Positions 1 through 8,669 of a stretch of DNA of 64,000 nucleotides are shown in pieces. A model generated the notes under the pieces. It worked only from the letters and a program-made list of their open reading frames with translations, was not told the DNA's origin and searched no databases. Position 1 is the first letter of the stretch, and every line of letters starts with the position of its first letter. Position numbers and translations under genes: made by a program. The DNA comes from Hyphomicrobiales bacterium (GTDB taxonomy: Bacteria > Pseudomonadota > Alphaproteobacteria > Rhizobiales > Xanthobacteraceae), in NCBI GenBank assembly GCA_009377755.1, contig WHTM01000020.1, forward strand, positions 22,025 to 86,024. Reading direction: 5' to 3'.

Positions 1-46
1 AGATGGGTCCGGCTCTCGTGCTTCGCACTCGGCCGGGATGACAACA
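1..46. repeat. edge of a palindromic intergenic repeat
   Basis: The first bases hold a GC-rich inverted segment (ctctcgtgcttcgcactcgg followed by ccgggatgac) that resembles one end of the intergenic repeats seen elsewhere in the window, for example at 31060-31150. It lies just downstream of the stop of the first gene and may act as its transcription end. The rest of the element is outside the window. Confidence 0.3.
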
Positions 47-62
47 GAGAGGGCAGGGCTGC

Positions 63-761
63 TCACACCTTCCCGTATACCGGCACGACCGCACCGCGGG
101 TTACGCGATTGTCGGGTGACGCAAGGAACAGGATGGTGCTGGCGATCTCGTCGGGCTTTGGCCAGGCCGCATGGTCCGCCCTCGGCATCGCCTCGCGGTT
201 GGACGGGGTGTCGATGATCGAGGGCGCCACGGCGTTGACCAGGATGTCAAGCTTGGCCACCTCTTCCGCCAGCGCCACGGTGAGCGCCGCGACCGCCGCC
301 TTGCTCGCGGTATAGGCCACCATCCTGGCGCCGCTGCGCCATTCCAGGCCAGGACGGGCGGCGATATTGACGATGCGTCCGCCGGCGCCGTTCTTGGCCA
401 TTGTCCGCACCGCGGCGGCGCAGCATAGGAAGCAACTGACGAAATTCGTGTCGACCTGCTGCATCAGCGCCGCCTTGCTGGTCTTCGCCACCGCCTCCAT
501 GGCAAATCCGCCGGCGATATGGATCGATGCCCAGAGCCGCGGCACACCGTCGAACAGATGGGCGACGCCGGCCTCGTCGGTGAGTTCGGCTTCCACCAAG
601 CGCACATGCGTGTGCGAGCGGTACGGAAACCGTTGCAACTCGCGGTCGTTCACCCAAGGCACGTGACAGACGGCGCCGCCGTCCAGCAGCATGCCGACCA
701 GCGCGGAGCCGAGCGCTCCGGTTCCCCCGGTGACGACAACATGACGGTTGCGAAAATCCAT
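63..761 (-). CDS. SDR family NAD(P)-dependent oxidoreductase
   Basis: A 232-residue short-chain dehydrogenase/reductase, a Rossmann-fold enzyme that oxidises or reduces an alcohol/carbonyl with NAD(P). The cofactor motif TGGTGALG lies near residue 10, a central GG-containing strand (HIAGGF) follows, and the catalytic YTASK motif is in the C-terminal half, followed by the NAVAPS segment typical of the family. The frame stays open much further upstream (to about 1154), but that part runs through a simple pentanucleotide repeat and is not family sequence. I therefore start at the ATG giving MDFRNRHVVVTGG. The substrate is not evident. The next gene upstream on the same strand is a glutamine amidotransferase 242 bp away, and the repeat lies between them. 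Confidence 0.85.
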   Translation of the reverse strand: MDFRNRHVVVTGGTGALGSALVGMLLDGGAVCHVPWVNDRELQRFPYRSHTHVRLVEAELTDEAGVAHLFDGVPRLWASIHIAGGFAMEAVAKTSKAALMQQVDTNFVSCFLCCAAAVRTMAKNGAGGRIVNIAARPGLEWRSGARMVAYTASKAAVAALTVALAEEVAKLDILVNAVAPSIIDTPSNREAMPRADHAAWPKPDEIASTILFLASPDNRVTRGAVVPVYGKV

Positions 762-820
762 GGCGCGGGGCCCATGCAAGGCCATCACGCTACCATCTCT
801 CCACCTCGGCGGGGAGGGGC

Positions 821-910
821 AAGGCAAGGCAAGGCAGGGCAAGGCAAGGCAAGGCAAGGCAAGGCAAGGCAAGGCAAGGCAAGGCAAGGCAAGGCAAGGC
901 AAGGCAAGGC
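821..910. repeat. (AAGGC)n pentanucleotide tandem repeat
   Basis: Eighteen consecutive 5-bp units: seventeen AAGGC and one AGGGC variant at 836-840. It lies 60 to 150 bp upstream of the SDR start codon, between two minus-strand genes. Five-base units can change length by replication slippage and would alter promoter or leader spacing. No dedicated function is visible. Confidence 0.97.
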
Positions 911-1002
911 AGAACGGATCGCGGGCATGCGCGACAACCTCGCCACCGCCCGGAGTCAACGCAATGAATGATTGTTCCCACAGCAGCCCGATGGCGGAGA
1001 GA

Positions 1003-1869
1003 TCATCCCCGTCCGCGCTGGGAGCGCGTTGGCTTGACCTGATGCTCGATCCAGTTGGCGACCTCGCGCACCCGCATGGGCTTGTCGAGTATTGTCCCGT
1101 CGATGCGGTGACGCGATGCGAGCGTCCTGTCATCGGGATTGCGGTCGAGCGCATCCAGCTCGGACGTGCAGCGCGTCAGCGCGTCAGTGTCGGTGAACAC
1201 GCCTTCGCCAACCAGCTTGATTCCGGTGCGCCGCACGATTGCCGCGACCTCACGCGGCGAATACTCCGGATGATATTGGACGGCCCAGGCGACCGACTTC
1301 CCCACCCGGAGTTCCATAGCCTGCACTGCGGAGACCGCGTTGGCGGCGAGTACGATCGTGCCCGGCGCCACCGTTTCCACCTCGTCGAGGTGGAAGGTGA
1401 TCGCATCGAACACCTCGGCCTTGCCGGCATACATCGGATGCGCGCGGCCGCTGACGTTGAGATGGATGCCGCGTCCATAGACCGCTTCGCGCCCTTTGGG
1501 ATTCTTTCGGACGGTACCGCCGGCAGCGGCAGTGAGCACCTGCAGGCCCCAGCAACTGCCGAACACTGGCACGCCGGTTCTGAGCACCGCCTTCACCAGT
1601 TCGATCTGTCGTTCCACCGCCGGCCCGCCGTCATAGACATGCAACGCCGATCCGGTGATGGCGGTGCCGTCATAAGCCTCGATCGCCATATCAAGCGGCA
1701 GCGCCATCTCGCTGTCCGCCGGGTAGCAGATGTCAATCGCGGCGCCGGGCAGAAGCTCGCGCAGCAGATCGGCATAGCCTTGGCCGGACGCGACTCCACC
1801 GGCGGCAATCTGCAGAGCGCGGCTTTTGGCGGTATTACCGTCGATGACGAGCAGGCGGGTGGAAGACAT
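1003..1869 (-). CDS. class I glutamine amidotransferase domain protein
   Basis: A 288-residue type 1 glutamine amidotransferase. The nucleophile elbow GSCWGLQVL carries the catalytic Cys, and the C-terminal AVQYHPEYSPRE carries the His-x-Glu pair of the triad. Together they release ammonia from glutamine. The protein is a stand-alone GATase like those related to GMP synthase (GuaA N-terminus) or YfeJ-type proteins; no synthase domain is fused. About 65 residues follow the HPE motif, longer than a minimal GATase domain. The partner or acceptor is unknown. It is divergent from glpD; the 124-bp gap must hold both promoters. Confidence 0.8.
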   Translation of the reverse strand: MSSTRLLVIDGNTAKSRALQIAAGGVASGQGYADLLRELLPGAAIDICYPADSEMALPLDMAIEAYDGTAITGSALHVYDGGPAVERQIELVKAVLRTGVPVFGSCWGLQVLTAAAGGTVRKNPKGREAVYGRGIHLNVSGRAHPMYAGKAEVFDAITFHLDEVETVAPGTIVLAANAVSAVQAMELRVGKSVAWAVQYHPEYSPREVAAIVRRTGIKLVGEGVFTDTDALTRCTSELDALDRNPDDRTLASRHRIDGTILDKPMRVREVANWIEHQVKPTRSQRGRG

Positions 1870-1993
1870 TGAACTGTCGGTCAGGAGGAGGCAGGAAAGC
1901 GATTATATGCGGTCCCGCTGTCGGAATCGCAACGTTCCGCTTGAGGCGTAGGCACGCGCCGCGCATGTAGTTGCCGGGGAGTGATTCGCGCGC

Positions 1994-3502
1994 ATGGCCG
2001 ACTTCGACCTCGCCATCATCGGCGGCGGCATCAACGGGGTGGGGATCGCCCGCGATGCGGCCGGGCGCGGGCTGCGCGTGGTGCTGGTCGAGCAGAACGA
2101 CCTTGCCTCCGGGACGTCCTCAGCCTCGACCAAGCTGGTCCACGGCGGGCTGCGCTACCTCGAGCAATGGGCGTTCCGGCTGGTTCGCGAGGCCCTGGCC
2201 GAGCGCGAGGTGCTCTTGAGCGCAGCACCGCACCTCATTCGTCCGATGCGGTTCGTGCTGCCGACGGCACCGGGACTGCGCCCGCCTTTGCTCATGCGGC
2301 TCGGGCTGTTCCTCTACGATCACCTCGGCGCCCGCAAAATCCTGCCCTCGACCCGCACCGTCGATCTCACGCATCATCCCTATGGGATACCGTTGCAACG
2401 CCGCTACCGCAGCGCGTTCGAATATTCCGATTGCTGGGTCGACGACGCACGCCTGGTCGTCCTCAACGCCGTCGACGCCGTCGAGCGTGGTGCGGCGATC
2501 CGCACCCGCACGCGCTGCGTCCGTGCCGAGCGTGGCGAGGAATGGCGGCTGATCCTCAACGCCCGCGGGCGCCGTGACGTCGTCACGGCGCGGGCCCTGG
2601 TCAATGCAACTGGTCCTTGGGTGGAGCTGGTGGCTGAGACCGTGCTCCGGGTGCCGTCGCGCGGCGTCGCGCGGCTGGTCAAGGGCAGCCACATCGTCGT
2701 GCCGCGCCTGTTCGGTCACGACGCCGGCTACATCCTGCAGGCGGCCGATCGCCGTGTCGTGTTCGCACTGCCGTTCGAGCGCGACTTCACTCTGATCGGT
2801 ACGACCGATCAGGACTTCGTCGGCGATCCGAACGTGGTGGTGGCGAGCGCCGAGGAGATTCAGTACCTCTGCGAGGTGATGAACGGCTATTTTCGCGAAG
2901 CCGTGAGCCCCGGTGACGTGGTGTGGTCGTTCGCCGGCGTCCGGTCGCTGCACGCCGACCATGCCGGTGCGGCGCAGGACACAACGCGCGACTATATGCT
3001 GGTCCTCGACGAGCGGTTTCACGAGGCCCCGCTGCTGACGGTCTATGGCGGCAAGATCACCACCTATCGCCGGCTGGCTGAGGCGGCAATGGGGCGGCTC
3101 GGCCACTTCTTCGCGCCGGGAACGCCGTGGACCGCCAACGCGCCGCTTCCCGGCGGCGATTTCTCCCATGCGCGGTTCGATGCGAGGCTCGAACACGCCC
3201 AGACCCGCTGGCCGTTTCTCGGGCCCGACCAGATGCAGCGTTTGTTCCGCGCCTACGGCACCCGGCTCGACCGTGTGCTGGGGGCTGCCCGGAGCCGCGA
3301 CGATATCGGCCCGTTCTTTGGGCCGGTCCTTTCCGCCGCGGAGGTGCGCTATCTGATGTCGCAGGAATGGGCGGAAACCGCTGACGACGTGCTCTGGCGG
3401 CGGAGCAAGCTCGGCCTGACCGTCGACAAGGTGGAGCGGGAGGCGCTGGCGCGGTTCATGGCCAATGAAACCGGCCGATTGGAAGCCCTCTCCACCGGCT
3501 GA
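1994..3502 (+). CDS. glpD: glycerol-3-phosphate dehydrogenase (FAD, aerobic type)
   Basis: A 502-residue GlpD-like flavoprotein that oxidises sn-glycerol 3-phosphate to dihydroxyacetone phosphate and passes electrons to quinone at the inner membrane. The N-terminal FAD motif GGGINGVGIARDAAGRG is clear, followed by the GTSSASTKLVHGGLRYLEQ signature. The family segment TVYGGKITTYR is near residue 355, followed by the C-terminal domain. Length fits the family (about 500). Its start overlaps nothing and the stop lies 144 bp before the transporter ATPase gene. No glpK, glpF or glpR lies nearby. Confidence 0.93.
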   Translation: MADFDLAIIGGGINGVGIARDAAGRGLRVVLVEQNDLASGTSSASTKLVHGGLRYLEQWAFRLVREALAEREVLLSAAPHLIRPMRFVLPTAPGLRPPLLMRLGLFLYDHLGARKILPSTRTVDLTHHPYGIPLQRRYRSAFEYSDCWVDDARLVVLNAVDAVERGAAIRTRTRCVRAERGEEWRLILNARGRRDVVTARALVNATGPWVELVAETVLRVPSRGVARLVKGSHIVVPRLFGHDAGYILQAADRRVVFALPFERDFTLIGTTDQDFVGDPNVVVASAEEIQYLCEVMNGYFREAVSPGDVVWSFAGVRSLHADHAGAAQDTTRDYMLVLDERFHEAPLLTVYGGKITTYRRLAEAAMGRLGHFFAPGTPWTANAPLPGGDFSHARFDARLEHAQTRWPFLGPDQMQRLFRAYGTRLDRVLGAARSRDDIGPFFGPVLSAAEVRYLMSQEWAETADDVLWRRSKLGLTVDKVEREALARFMANETGRLEALSTG

Positions 3503-3527
3503 GCAACCGCGGCTCCATCGCCGGTAA

Positions 3528-3640
3528 AACCGATATGGTCCAGTGCCGCCGTCGACCTCGTGAGCCGGGTGATTGCGGGATGTCCGGAACCGGACCAAAA
3601 TATCCAGTCACTCGGCGAGCTGATCGTCGAGGACAAATGA
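3528..3640 (+). other. intergenic stretch with coding-like remnant
   Basis: In the gap between glpD and the ABC ATPase gene, one plus frame reads through about 35 codons ending in LGELIVEDK and a stop at about 3640, without a recognisable start. It looks like the C-terminal end of a lost gene. I cannot name the family, and it could be chance. Confidence 0.2.
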
Positions 3641-3646
3641 CGGCGC

Positions 3647-4810
3647 ATGGATTCCAATAGGCCGAACCCACTCAAAGCACAGTCGAACGGTGGATCTCGA
3701 TTCGCGCCGTGGTCCGATCCGGCGGAGCAGCCGGTGGTCCGGTTCGAGGACGTGAGCAAGCGGTTCGGAGCGACCGCGGCGGTCGATCGGCTCTCGCTCG
3801 ACATCTTTCCCGGCGAGTTCTTTGCGCTACTCGGCCCCTCGGGCTGCGGTAAGACGACGCTGCTGCGCATGCTCGCCGGCTTCGAGACGCCGGACGAAGG
3901 TCGCATCTTGCTCGACGGTTCCGACATCGCCGCGGTGCCGCCCCACCGGCGGCCGGTCAACATGATGTTCCAGAGCTATGCGCTGTTTCCGCATCTCACG
4001 GTCGCCGGCAATATTGCCTTTGGCCTGCGGCAGGAGGGATTGCCGAAGACCGAGATTGCCGAGCGCGTCGGTGCCATGATGGCGCTCTTGCAACTCGGCA
4101 GGCTCGGCGAGCGGCGGCCGGATCAGCTCTCCGGCGGCCAGCGCCAGCGCGTGGCGCTCGCCCGTTCGCTGGTCAAGCGGCCGCGGGTGCTGCTGCTCGA
4201 CGAGCCGATGGCGGCGCTCGACCGAAAATTGCGCGAGGAAACCCAGTTCGAACTGATGGACCTGCAGGCCCGCCTCGGCCTGACCTTCGTCATCGTCACC
4301 CACGACCAGGAGGAGGCGATGAAGGTCGCCGACCGAATAGGCGTGATGAATCACGGACGCCTGGTGCAAGTGGCGCTGCCGGAGGAGATCTACGAAAAGC
4401 CGAACTCGCGCTGGGTCGCCGACTTCATCGGCGACGTCAATCTGATCGAAGGGCGCGTGACCGTGGCGGACGCAGATGGTGTCGTGGTCGAAGCCGCCGA
4501 AGGGATCCGTTTTCAGGCCGACGCAACGGATGGCGCCAAGACCGGTGAAACCGTGTGGGTCGCCTTGCGGCCGGAAAAAATCGCGATTGCTTCGATTACT
4601 GATGGTAAGCGCGCCGATGCTCTATACGGCGAGGTGTTGGAGATCGGCTATCGGGGGGACGTCTCGGTCTACAAGGTACGGCTCGACAACGGCCTGGTGA
4701 TGAAGGCGGCTGCCGCGAATACCATGCGCCGCGTCGCGCAACCGTTCGGCTGCAACGATCGTGTGGTGCTGTCGTGGGCGCGAGACGCCGTAGCGGTGCT
4801 GACACGATGA
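3647..4810 (+). CDS. ABC transporter ATP-binding protein, spermidine/putrescine (PotA/PotG) type
   Basis: A 387-residue ATPase. Walker A GPSGCGKT is at residues 63-70, signature LSGGQRQR at 161-168, Walker B LLLDEP at 182-187 and the switch His in VTHDQEEAM. A C-terminal TOBE-like domain follows (about 270-387). The two permease genes follow directly; the next start codon overlaps this stop as ATGA. The family imports polyamines or similar cationic compounds. An extra 28 residues precede the conserved VVRFEDVSKRF; a start closer to the domain cannot be excluded. Confidence 0.88.
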   Translation: MDSNRPNPLKAQSNGGSRFAPWSDPAEQPVVRFEDVSKRFGATAAVDRLSLDIFPGEFFALLGPSGCGKTTLLRMLAGFETPDEGRILLDGSDIAAVPPHRRPVNMMFQSYALFPHLTVAGNIAFGLRQEGLPKTEIAERVGAMMALLQLGRLGERRPDQLSGGQRQRVALARSLVKRPRVLLLDEPMAALDRKLREETQFELMDLQARLGLTFVIVTHDQEEAMKVADRIGVMNHGRLVQVALPEEIYEKPNSRWVADFIGDVNLIEGRVTVADADGVVVEAAEGIRFQADATDGAKTGETVWVALRPEKIAIASITDGKRADALYGEVLEIGYRGDVSVYKVRLDNGLVMKAAAANTMRRVAQPFGCNDRVVLSWARDAVAVLTR

Positions 4811-5709
4811 AGCGATCCTGGAGCATGATCCTCGTCGTTGCCGTGCCGTATCTCTGGCTGGCGGCATTCTTTCTCGTGCCGTTCCTGATCGTGCTGAAGA
4901 TCAGCCTGTCGCAGACTGCGCTGGCGCAGCCGCCCTATCTGCCGGTACTCGATCTCGCCGCCGGCTGGCGCGGATTGCGCGGCTTCGTCACGGCGCTTTC
5001 ACTCGAAGGCTACGCGCTGCTGTTTTCCGATCCGCTCTATCTCTTCTCGTATCTGAAGAGCTTGGCCATCGGTGCCGGTGCGACGGCCATTCTGCTGCTG
5101 CTCGGTTTCCCGCTGGCCTATGCGCTCGCGCGCACGCCGCAGCCGGCGCAAGGCGTGCTTCTGGTGCTGGTTGTGCTGCCGTTTTGGACCTCGTTCCTGA
5201 TCCGTATCTATGCCTGGATGAATATTCTCCAGCGTGACGGCCTGTTGAACGGCGCGCTCCAGGCCCTCGGGGTCGTCGATGCGCCGATCCCGTGGCTGGC
5301 CACCGACGCTGCCGTCATGATCGGCCTCGTCTACAGCTACCTGCCGTTCATGGTCTTGCCGCTCTACGCGTCGCTTCAGAAGATGGATACGGCGCTGCTC
5401 GAAGCGGCGGCCGATCTCGGGGCCCCGGCATGGAAGACCTTTTGGCTGGTAACCGTGCCGCTTGCCCGGCCGGGCATCGTCGCGGGCAGCCTGCTTTGCT
5501 TCATTCCCATCGTGGGCGAGTTCGTGATCCCCGACCTGCTTGGCGGCTCGCAAAGCCTGATGATCGGGCAGACGCTTTGGATCGAGTTTTTCGGCAACAA
5601 GGACTGGCCGGTCGCTTCTGCGCTTGCCGTGGCGCTGTTGGCGGTGCTGCTGGTGCCGATTGTTCTCTATCAGCGTCAGCAGATGCGGGCATTGGAAGGA
5701 GGGCGTTGA
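4807..5709 (+). CDS. ABC transporter permease, PotB/PotH type
   Basis: A 300-residue inner-membrane permease with about six hydrophobic helices. The coupling motif (EAAADLGAPAWKTFWLVTVPLA) matches the EAA loop of polyamine permeases. The start chosen is the ATG overlapping the ATPase stop (ATGA), giving MKRSWSMILVV; the frame is open 33 bases further upstream. Together with the following gene it forms the heterodimeric membrane channel. Translation is probably coupled to the ATPase. Confidence 0.9.
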   Translation: MKRSWSMILVVAVPYLWLAAFFLVPFLIVLKISLSQTALAQPPYLPVLDLAAGWRGLRGFVTALSLEGYALLFSDPLYLFSYLKSLAIGAGATAILLLLGFPLAYALARTPQPAQGVLLVLVVLPFWTSFLIRIYAWMNILQRDGLLNGALQALGVVDAPIPWLATDAAVMIGLVYSYLPFMVLPLYASLQKMDTALLEAAADLGAPAWKTFWLVTVPLARPGIVAGSLLCFIPIVGEFVIPDLLGGSQSLMIGQTLWIEFFGNKDWPVASALAVALLAVLLVPIVLYQRQQMRALEGGR

Positions 5710-5712
5710 GCG

Positions 5713-6516
5713 ATGCAGGGGCGCCTGACCCGGGTCAATCTCGCCGCGCTCGCGATCGGACTGGCGTTCCTCTACCTGCCGATCGCCATCCTGGTGATCT
5801 ATTCGTTCAACGACTCACGTCTGGTCGGCGTCTGGGGAGGCTGGTCGCTGCGCTGGTACCGCGACCTTCTCGGCAACCAAGCGATGCTCGACGCCGCTTG
5901 GGCGAGCCTGCGCGTTGCCGTGCTGTCCGCCAGCATCGCCACGGTGCTCGGTACGCTGGCGGCGCTGGCACTGGTGCGCGCCGGACGGTTCGCCGGGCGT
6001 ACCGCCTTCGTGGCGATGATCTACGCGCCGCTGGTGATGCCGGAGGTGATCACCGGGTTATCTCTGCTGCTGCTGTTCGTGGCGATCAATATCGACCGAG
6101 GCTTCTGGACCGTGGTCATCGCCCACGCCACCCTGACCCTATGCTTCGTCACCGTGGTGGTCCAAGCGCGGCTCCTCGATTTCGACCGCAGCCTGGAGGA
6201 AGCGGCGACCGATCTCGGCTGCCCGCCGTGGCGTGTCTTCATGACTATCACGCTGCCGCTGATCGCACCGGCCGTAGTGGCCGCCTGGATGCTGGCCTTC
6301 ACGCTCTCGCTCGACGATCTGGTGATTGCCAGCTTCACCAGCGGTCCCGGGGCGACGACGTTGCCGATCCGCATCTACTCGGAGGTGCGGCTCGGGGTGA
6401 AGCCCGAGATCAACGCCGTCTGCACGATCATGATCGCCGTCGTGGCCTCTGTTCTCATCGTTGCGTCGCTATTATCGAAGCTGACCGTTGCCTCCCGAAC
6501 GCAGCGCAGCGCATAG
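5713..6516 (+). CDS. ABC transporter permease, PotC/PotI type
   Basis: A 267-residue second permease, 3 bp after the first. It has multiple hydrophobic helices and an EAA loop (EEAATDLGCPPWRVFMTITLPL). It is the last gene of the three-gene operon. No periplasmic binding protein (PotD/PotF type) occurs before or after it in this window, so substrate specificity cannot be assigned from context. Its 3' end faces the AsmA-family gene on the other strand. Confidence 0.9.
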   Translation: MQGRLTRVNLAALAIGLAFLYLPIAILVIYSFNDSRLVGVWGGWSLRWYRDLLGNQAMLDAAWASLRVAVLSASIATVLGTLAALALVRAGRFAGRTAFVAMIYAPLVMPEVITGLSLLLLFVAINIDRGFWTVVIAHATLTLCFVTVVVQARLLDFDRSLEEAATDLGCPPWRVFMTITLPLIAPAVVAAWMLAFTLSLDDLVIASFTSGPGATTLPIRIYSEVRLGVKPEINAVCTIMIAVVASVLIVASLLSKLTVASRTQRSA

Positions 6517-6643
6517 CGGTGCCTGGCTGCCCTGACACTCGATCAGTCGTTGCTGCGCCGCGGCGGTCAGCCGCTCCGGCGTCAGGCCCGCCAACGTCAG
6601 GATCTGCTCGCTGGAACTGTCCGAGGGGCGCGAGGTGGCCGCG

Positions 6644-8554
6644 TCAGTCGGCCTTGGCTGGGGCGACGCTCACGGCGGGCCGGCCAGTGAGGCGGTCGAT
6701 CGCCGACCGCAGGGCTTCGCGGTTCCGCTGGTCACGCACCGCGTTGAGCAGCGGCGCAGCCGCGCCGGAGCGCCGGATCAGGATTTCCGAATCGGGCAGC
6801 ATGATCGGATCGTCCCAAGGCCCCTGCACCACGAACGGCAACTCAAACGGTGCGGGCCGGTCGGCCGTCGTCCGCGCCACTAAGGTTGCCGTTCCCTTGA
6901 GGTCGAGCTCCCGGGCCGGGATCGAGGCGGAGCCGCCCAGCGCCACGTGCACCGCGGCACCTTCGATCTGCATGGTATCGACCTTGATCGTTCCTTGGTG
7001 AATTGACAGCGTGACGGCAAGCTTGTCGTAGGAGGTGCGGCCGGTGCGGAAGTCGCCGCTGCCCGACAGCGGCCGCCGCTCAAGCCGCCGCAGCAACTGC
7101 TCGACGTTGAGGCCGGCCAGCGCACCGGCCTTACCGCTGAGATCGGCGGAGCCCCTCATCGAACGCGTCAGCGCCAGCACGCTGGCGCCCGTACCTTCCA
7201 CTGCCAGGGACAGCGTTCCCTTCCCCTCAAGCCGGTTGAGCCCAAAAATGGCGTGCAGGCACTTCTCGAGATCGACATCGGCAAACTGCAGTTGCGCCCT
7301 AAGGTCGGCGCCTTGCTCGGCGACGCCCAGGCCCAACGATCCCTTGATCACGCCGCCAAACGCCTGCGACTCGCCAATGGTGACCACCAGATTACCGTTG
7401 CGGAGATTGGCGGCGACGGCGGTGCGGTCAAACTTGGCGCCAGAGACGACCACCTGCGCCGCGGAGATCCGCAGGTCGAGATCGACGCCCTTGAGTCCCT
7501 CGAGCGAAAACGGCAATCCGCTCCAGTCGCGGTGATGGGCTGTCAAGAGACGCACGGTCGACACATAGGGAGTGAGGTCGAGCCCTTCCGCGGCGAGCGT
7601 TCCCTGTACCGAGCGGCGCCCGCCACTGGCGAAGGTCAACACGCCTTCCGCGGCATTGCCGTCGAGCTCGATGTTGACGCCGGTGAGCGCGAGCGTGCCG
7701 CCAGCGACTTTGGTCTGCGCCTTCAGCGCAAAACGGCCGAAGCCTCCACCGGGCAGCGGCCGCTGTCCGGTCCATCGAATCGCATCGCGCAGCGACTCCG
7801 AATCGGCGGCAAGCGTTCCGTCAATCCGCAACGTCGGAGCCGAACTCATCTGCCCGTCGAATGCGACCTTCATCGGCTTGCCGCTCAGCCGAATCTTGAG
7901 ACCGGACTGGTTGCCACCGAGTGCCGCGACGAAATTGCTGAGGCTGAGGCTCGCGTCGATCGGCTCGTCGCGCCAAACGAAGCGGCCGGTCGCGGCGAAA
8001 CTGTTGGAAATTGACGGCCATGCCAGGGCGAGTTCGACGCCATGCAGCGTCTCGGTCACGTCACGGTCACGAATCGTCACGGTTCCATCGACGATGCGGA
8101 TTTCCGAGAACGAAGCGCCCGACTCGTCCGGTTTCAACCGACGTGCTAGCGTTTCGAGGAGGTTGGACCAGTTCGACCTGCCGCCCGGTTCCAGGGTGAT
8201 CGCGATCGTCGGCTCGACCAGTTCGACGTCGGCGATTTCCACCCGTCCCAGCAGCAACGGAAAGAAGCGCAGCCGGGCGGTCAGCCGTCCGGCGGATAAG
8301 GCCGGCGTATCGGCTCCGTTGTCACTAAGCCGCACGTTGTAAAAGCTGATGTCGCTGGAAGGGAACAGGGCAACCGTGGATTGGCCGCCGAGCGCCAGGT
8401 CGAGCCCCGTGACCGCACGGATTTCCGCCGTTACCGCGTCGCGGACCGCCTCGCGCGGCATCAGTGCCGACAGAACCGCCAGTGCTCCGACCGCCATTGC
8501 GGCGACGGCCGCACTGATCAGTCCCAGGCGCTTGAACCCAGAAGCCGCAGCCAC
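6644..8554 (-). CDS. AsmA family protein
   Basis: A 636-residue protein with an N-terminal hydrophobic anchor (about residues 10-32) and a long periplasmic beta-rich region. It resembles the AsmA/TamB-like outer-membrane biogenesis family: an early segment on LALGGQSTVALFPSSDISFYNV and the C-terminal LEGKGTLSLAVEGTGASVLALTRSMRGSADL block are typical. These proteins are thought to bridge inner and outer membranes in lipid or envelope assembly. The frame stops at 6644. A second minus-strand frame then stays open to about 6475 and looks protein-like, suggesting a possible frameshifted C-terminus (see findings). It is upstream of nothing obvious; the ferric permease gene ends 115 bp behind it. 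Confidence 0.8.
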   Translation of the reverse strand: MAAASGFKRLGLISAAVAAMAVGALAVLSALMPREAVRDAVTAEIRAVTGLDLALGGQSTVALFPSSDISFYNVRLSDNGADTPALSAGRLTARLRFFPLLLGRVEIADVELVEPTIAITLEPGGRSNWSNLLETLARRLKPDESGASFSEIRIVDGTVTIRDRDVTETLHGVELALAWPSISNSFAATGRFVWRDEPIDASLSLSNFVAALGGNQSGLKIRLSGKPMKVAFDGQMSSAPTLRIDGTLAADSESLRDAIRWTGQRPLPGGGFGRFALKAQTKVAGGTLALTGVNIELDGNAAEGVLTFASGGRRSVQGTLAAEGLDLTPYVSTVRLLTAHHRDWSGLPFSLEGLKGVDLDLRISAAQVVVSGAKFDRTAVAANLRNGNLVVTIGESQAFGGVIKGSLGLGVAEQGADLRAQLQFADVDLEKCLHAIFGLNRLEGKGTLSLAVEGTGASVLALTRSMRGSADLSGKAGALAGLNVEQLLRRLERRPLSGSGDFRTGRTSYDKLAVTLSIHQGTIKVDTMQIEGAAVHVALGGSASIPARELDLKGTATLVARTTADRPAPFELPFVVQGPWDDPIMLPDSEILIRRSGAAAPLLNAVRDQRNREALRSAIDRLTGRPAVSVAPAKAD

Positions 8555-8669
8555 GAATACATCCGATAGGGTTAACGCGGAACCGGCTAACTATACCGGC
8601 CCGAACACGGCGCGCAACATGCCGTGCCTCTGTGACCCTTTCGTGGCCGCGATTTTGCAGACCGACGGC

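Noticed and set aside
815..915. CRISPR array
   Set aside because: The repeat unit is 5 bp without spacers; it is a simple tandem repeat. No CRISPR or cas genes are seen in the window.
762..1154. longer N-terminus for the SDR gene
   Set aside because: The extension is built from the pentanucleotide repeat and overlaps the amidotransferase frame.
2120..3598. 492-codon minus-strand frame
   Set aside because: It is antisense to glpD, whose motifs are unambiguous.
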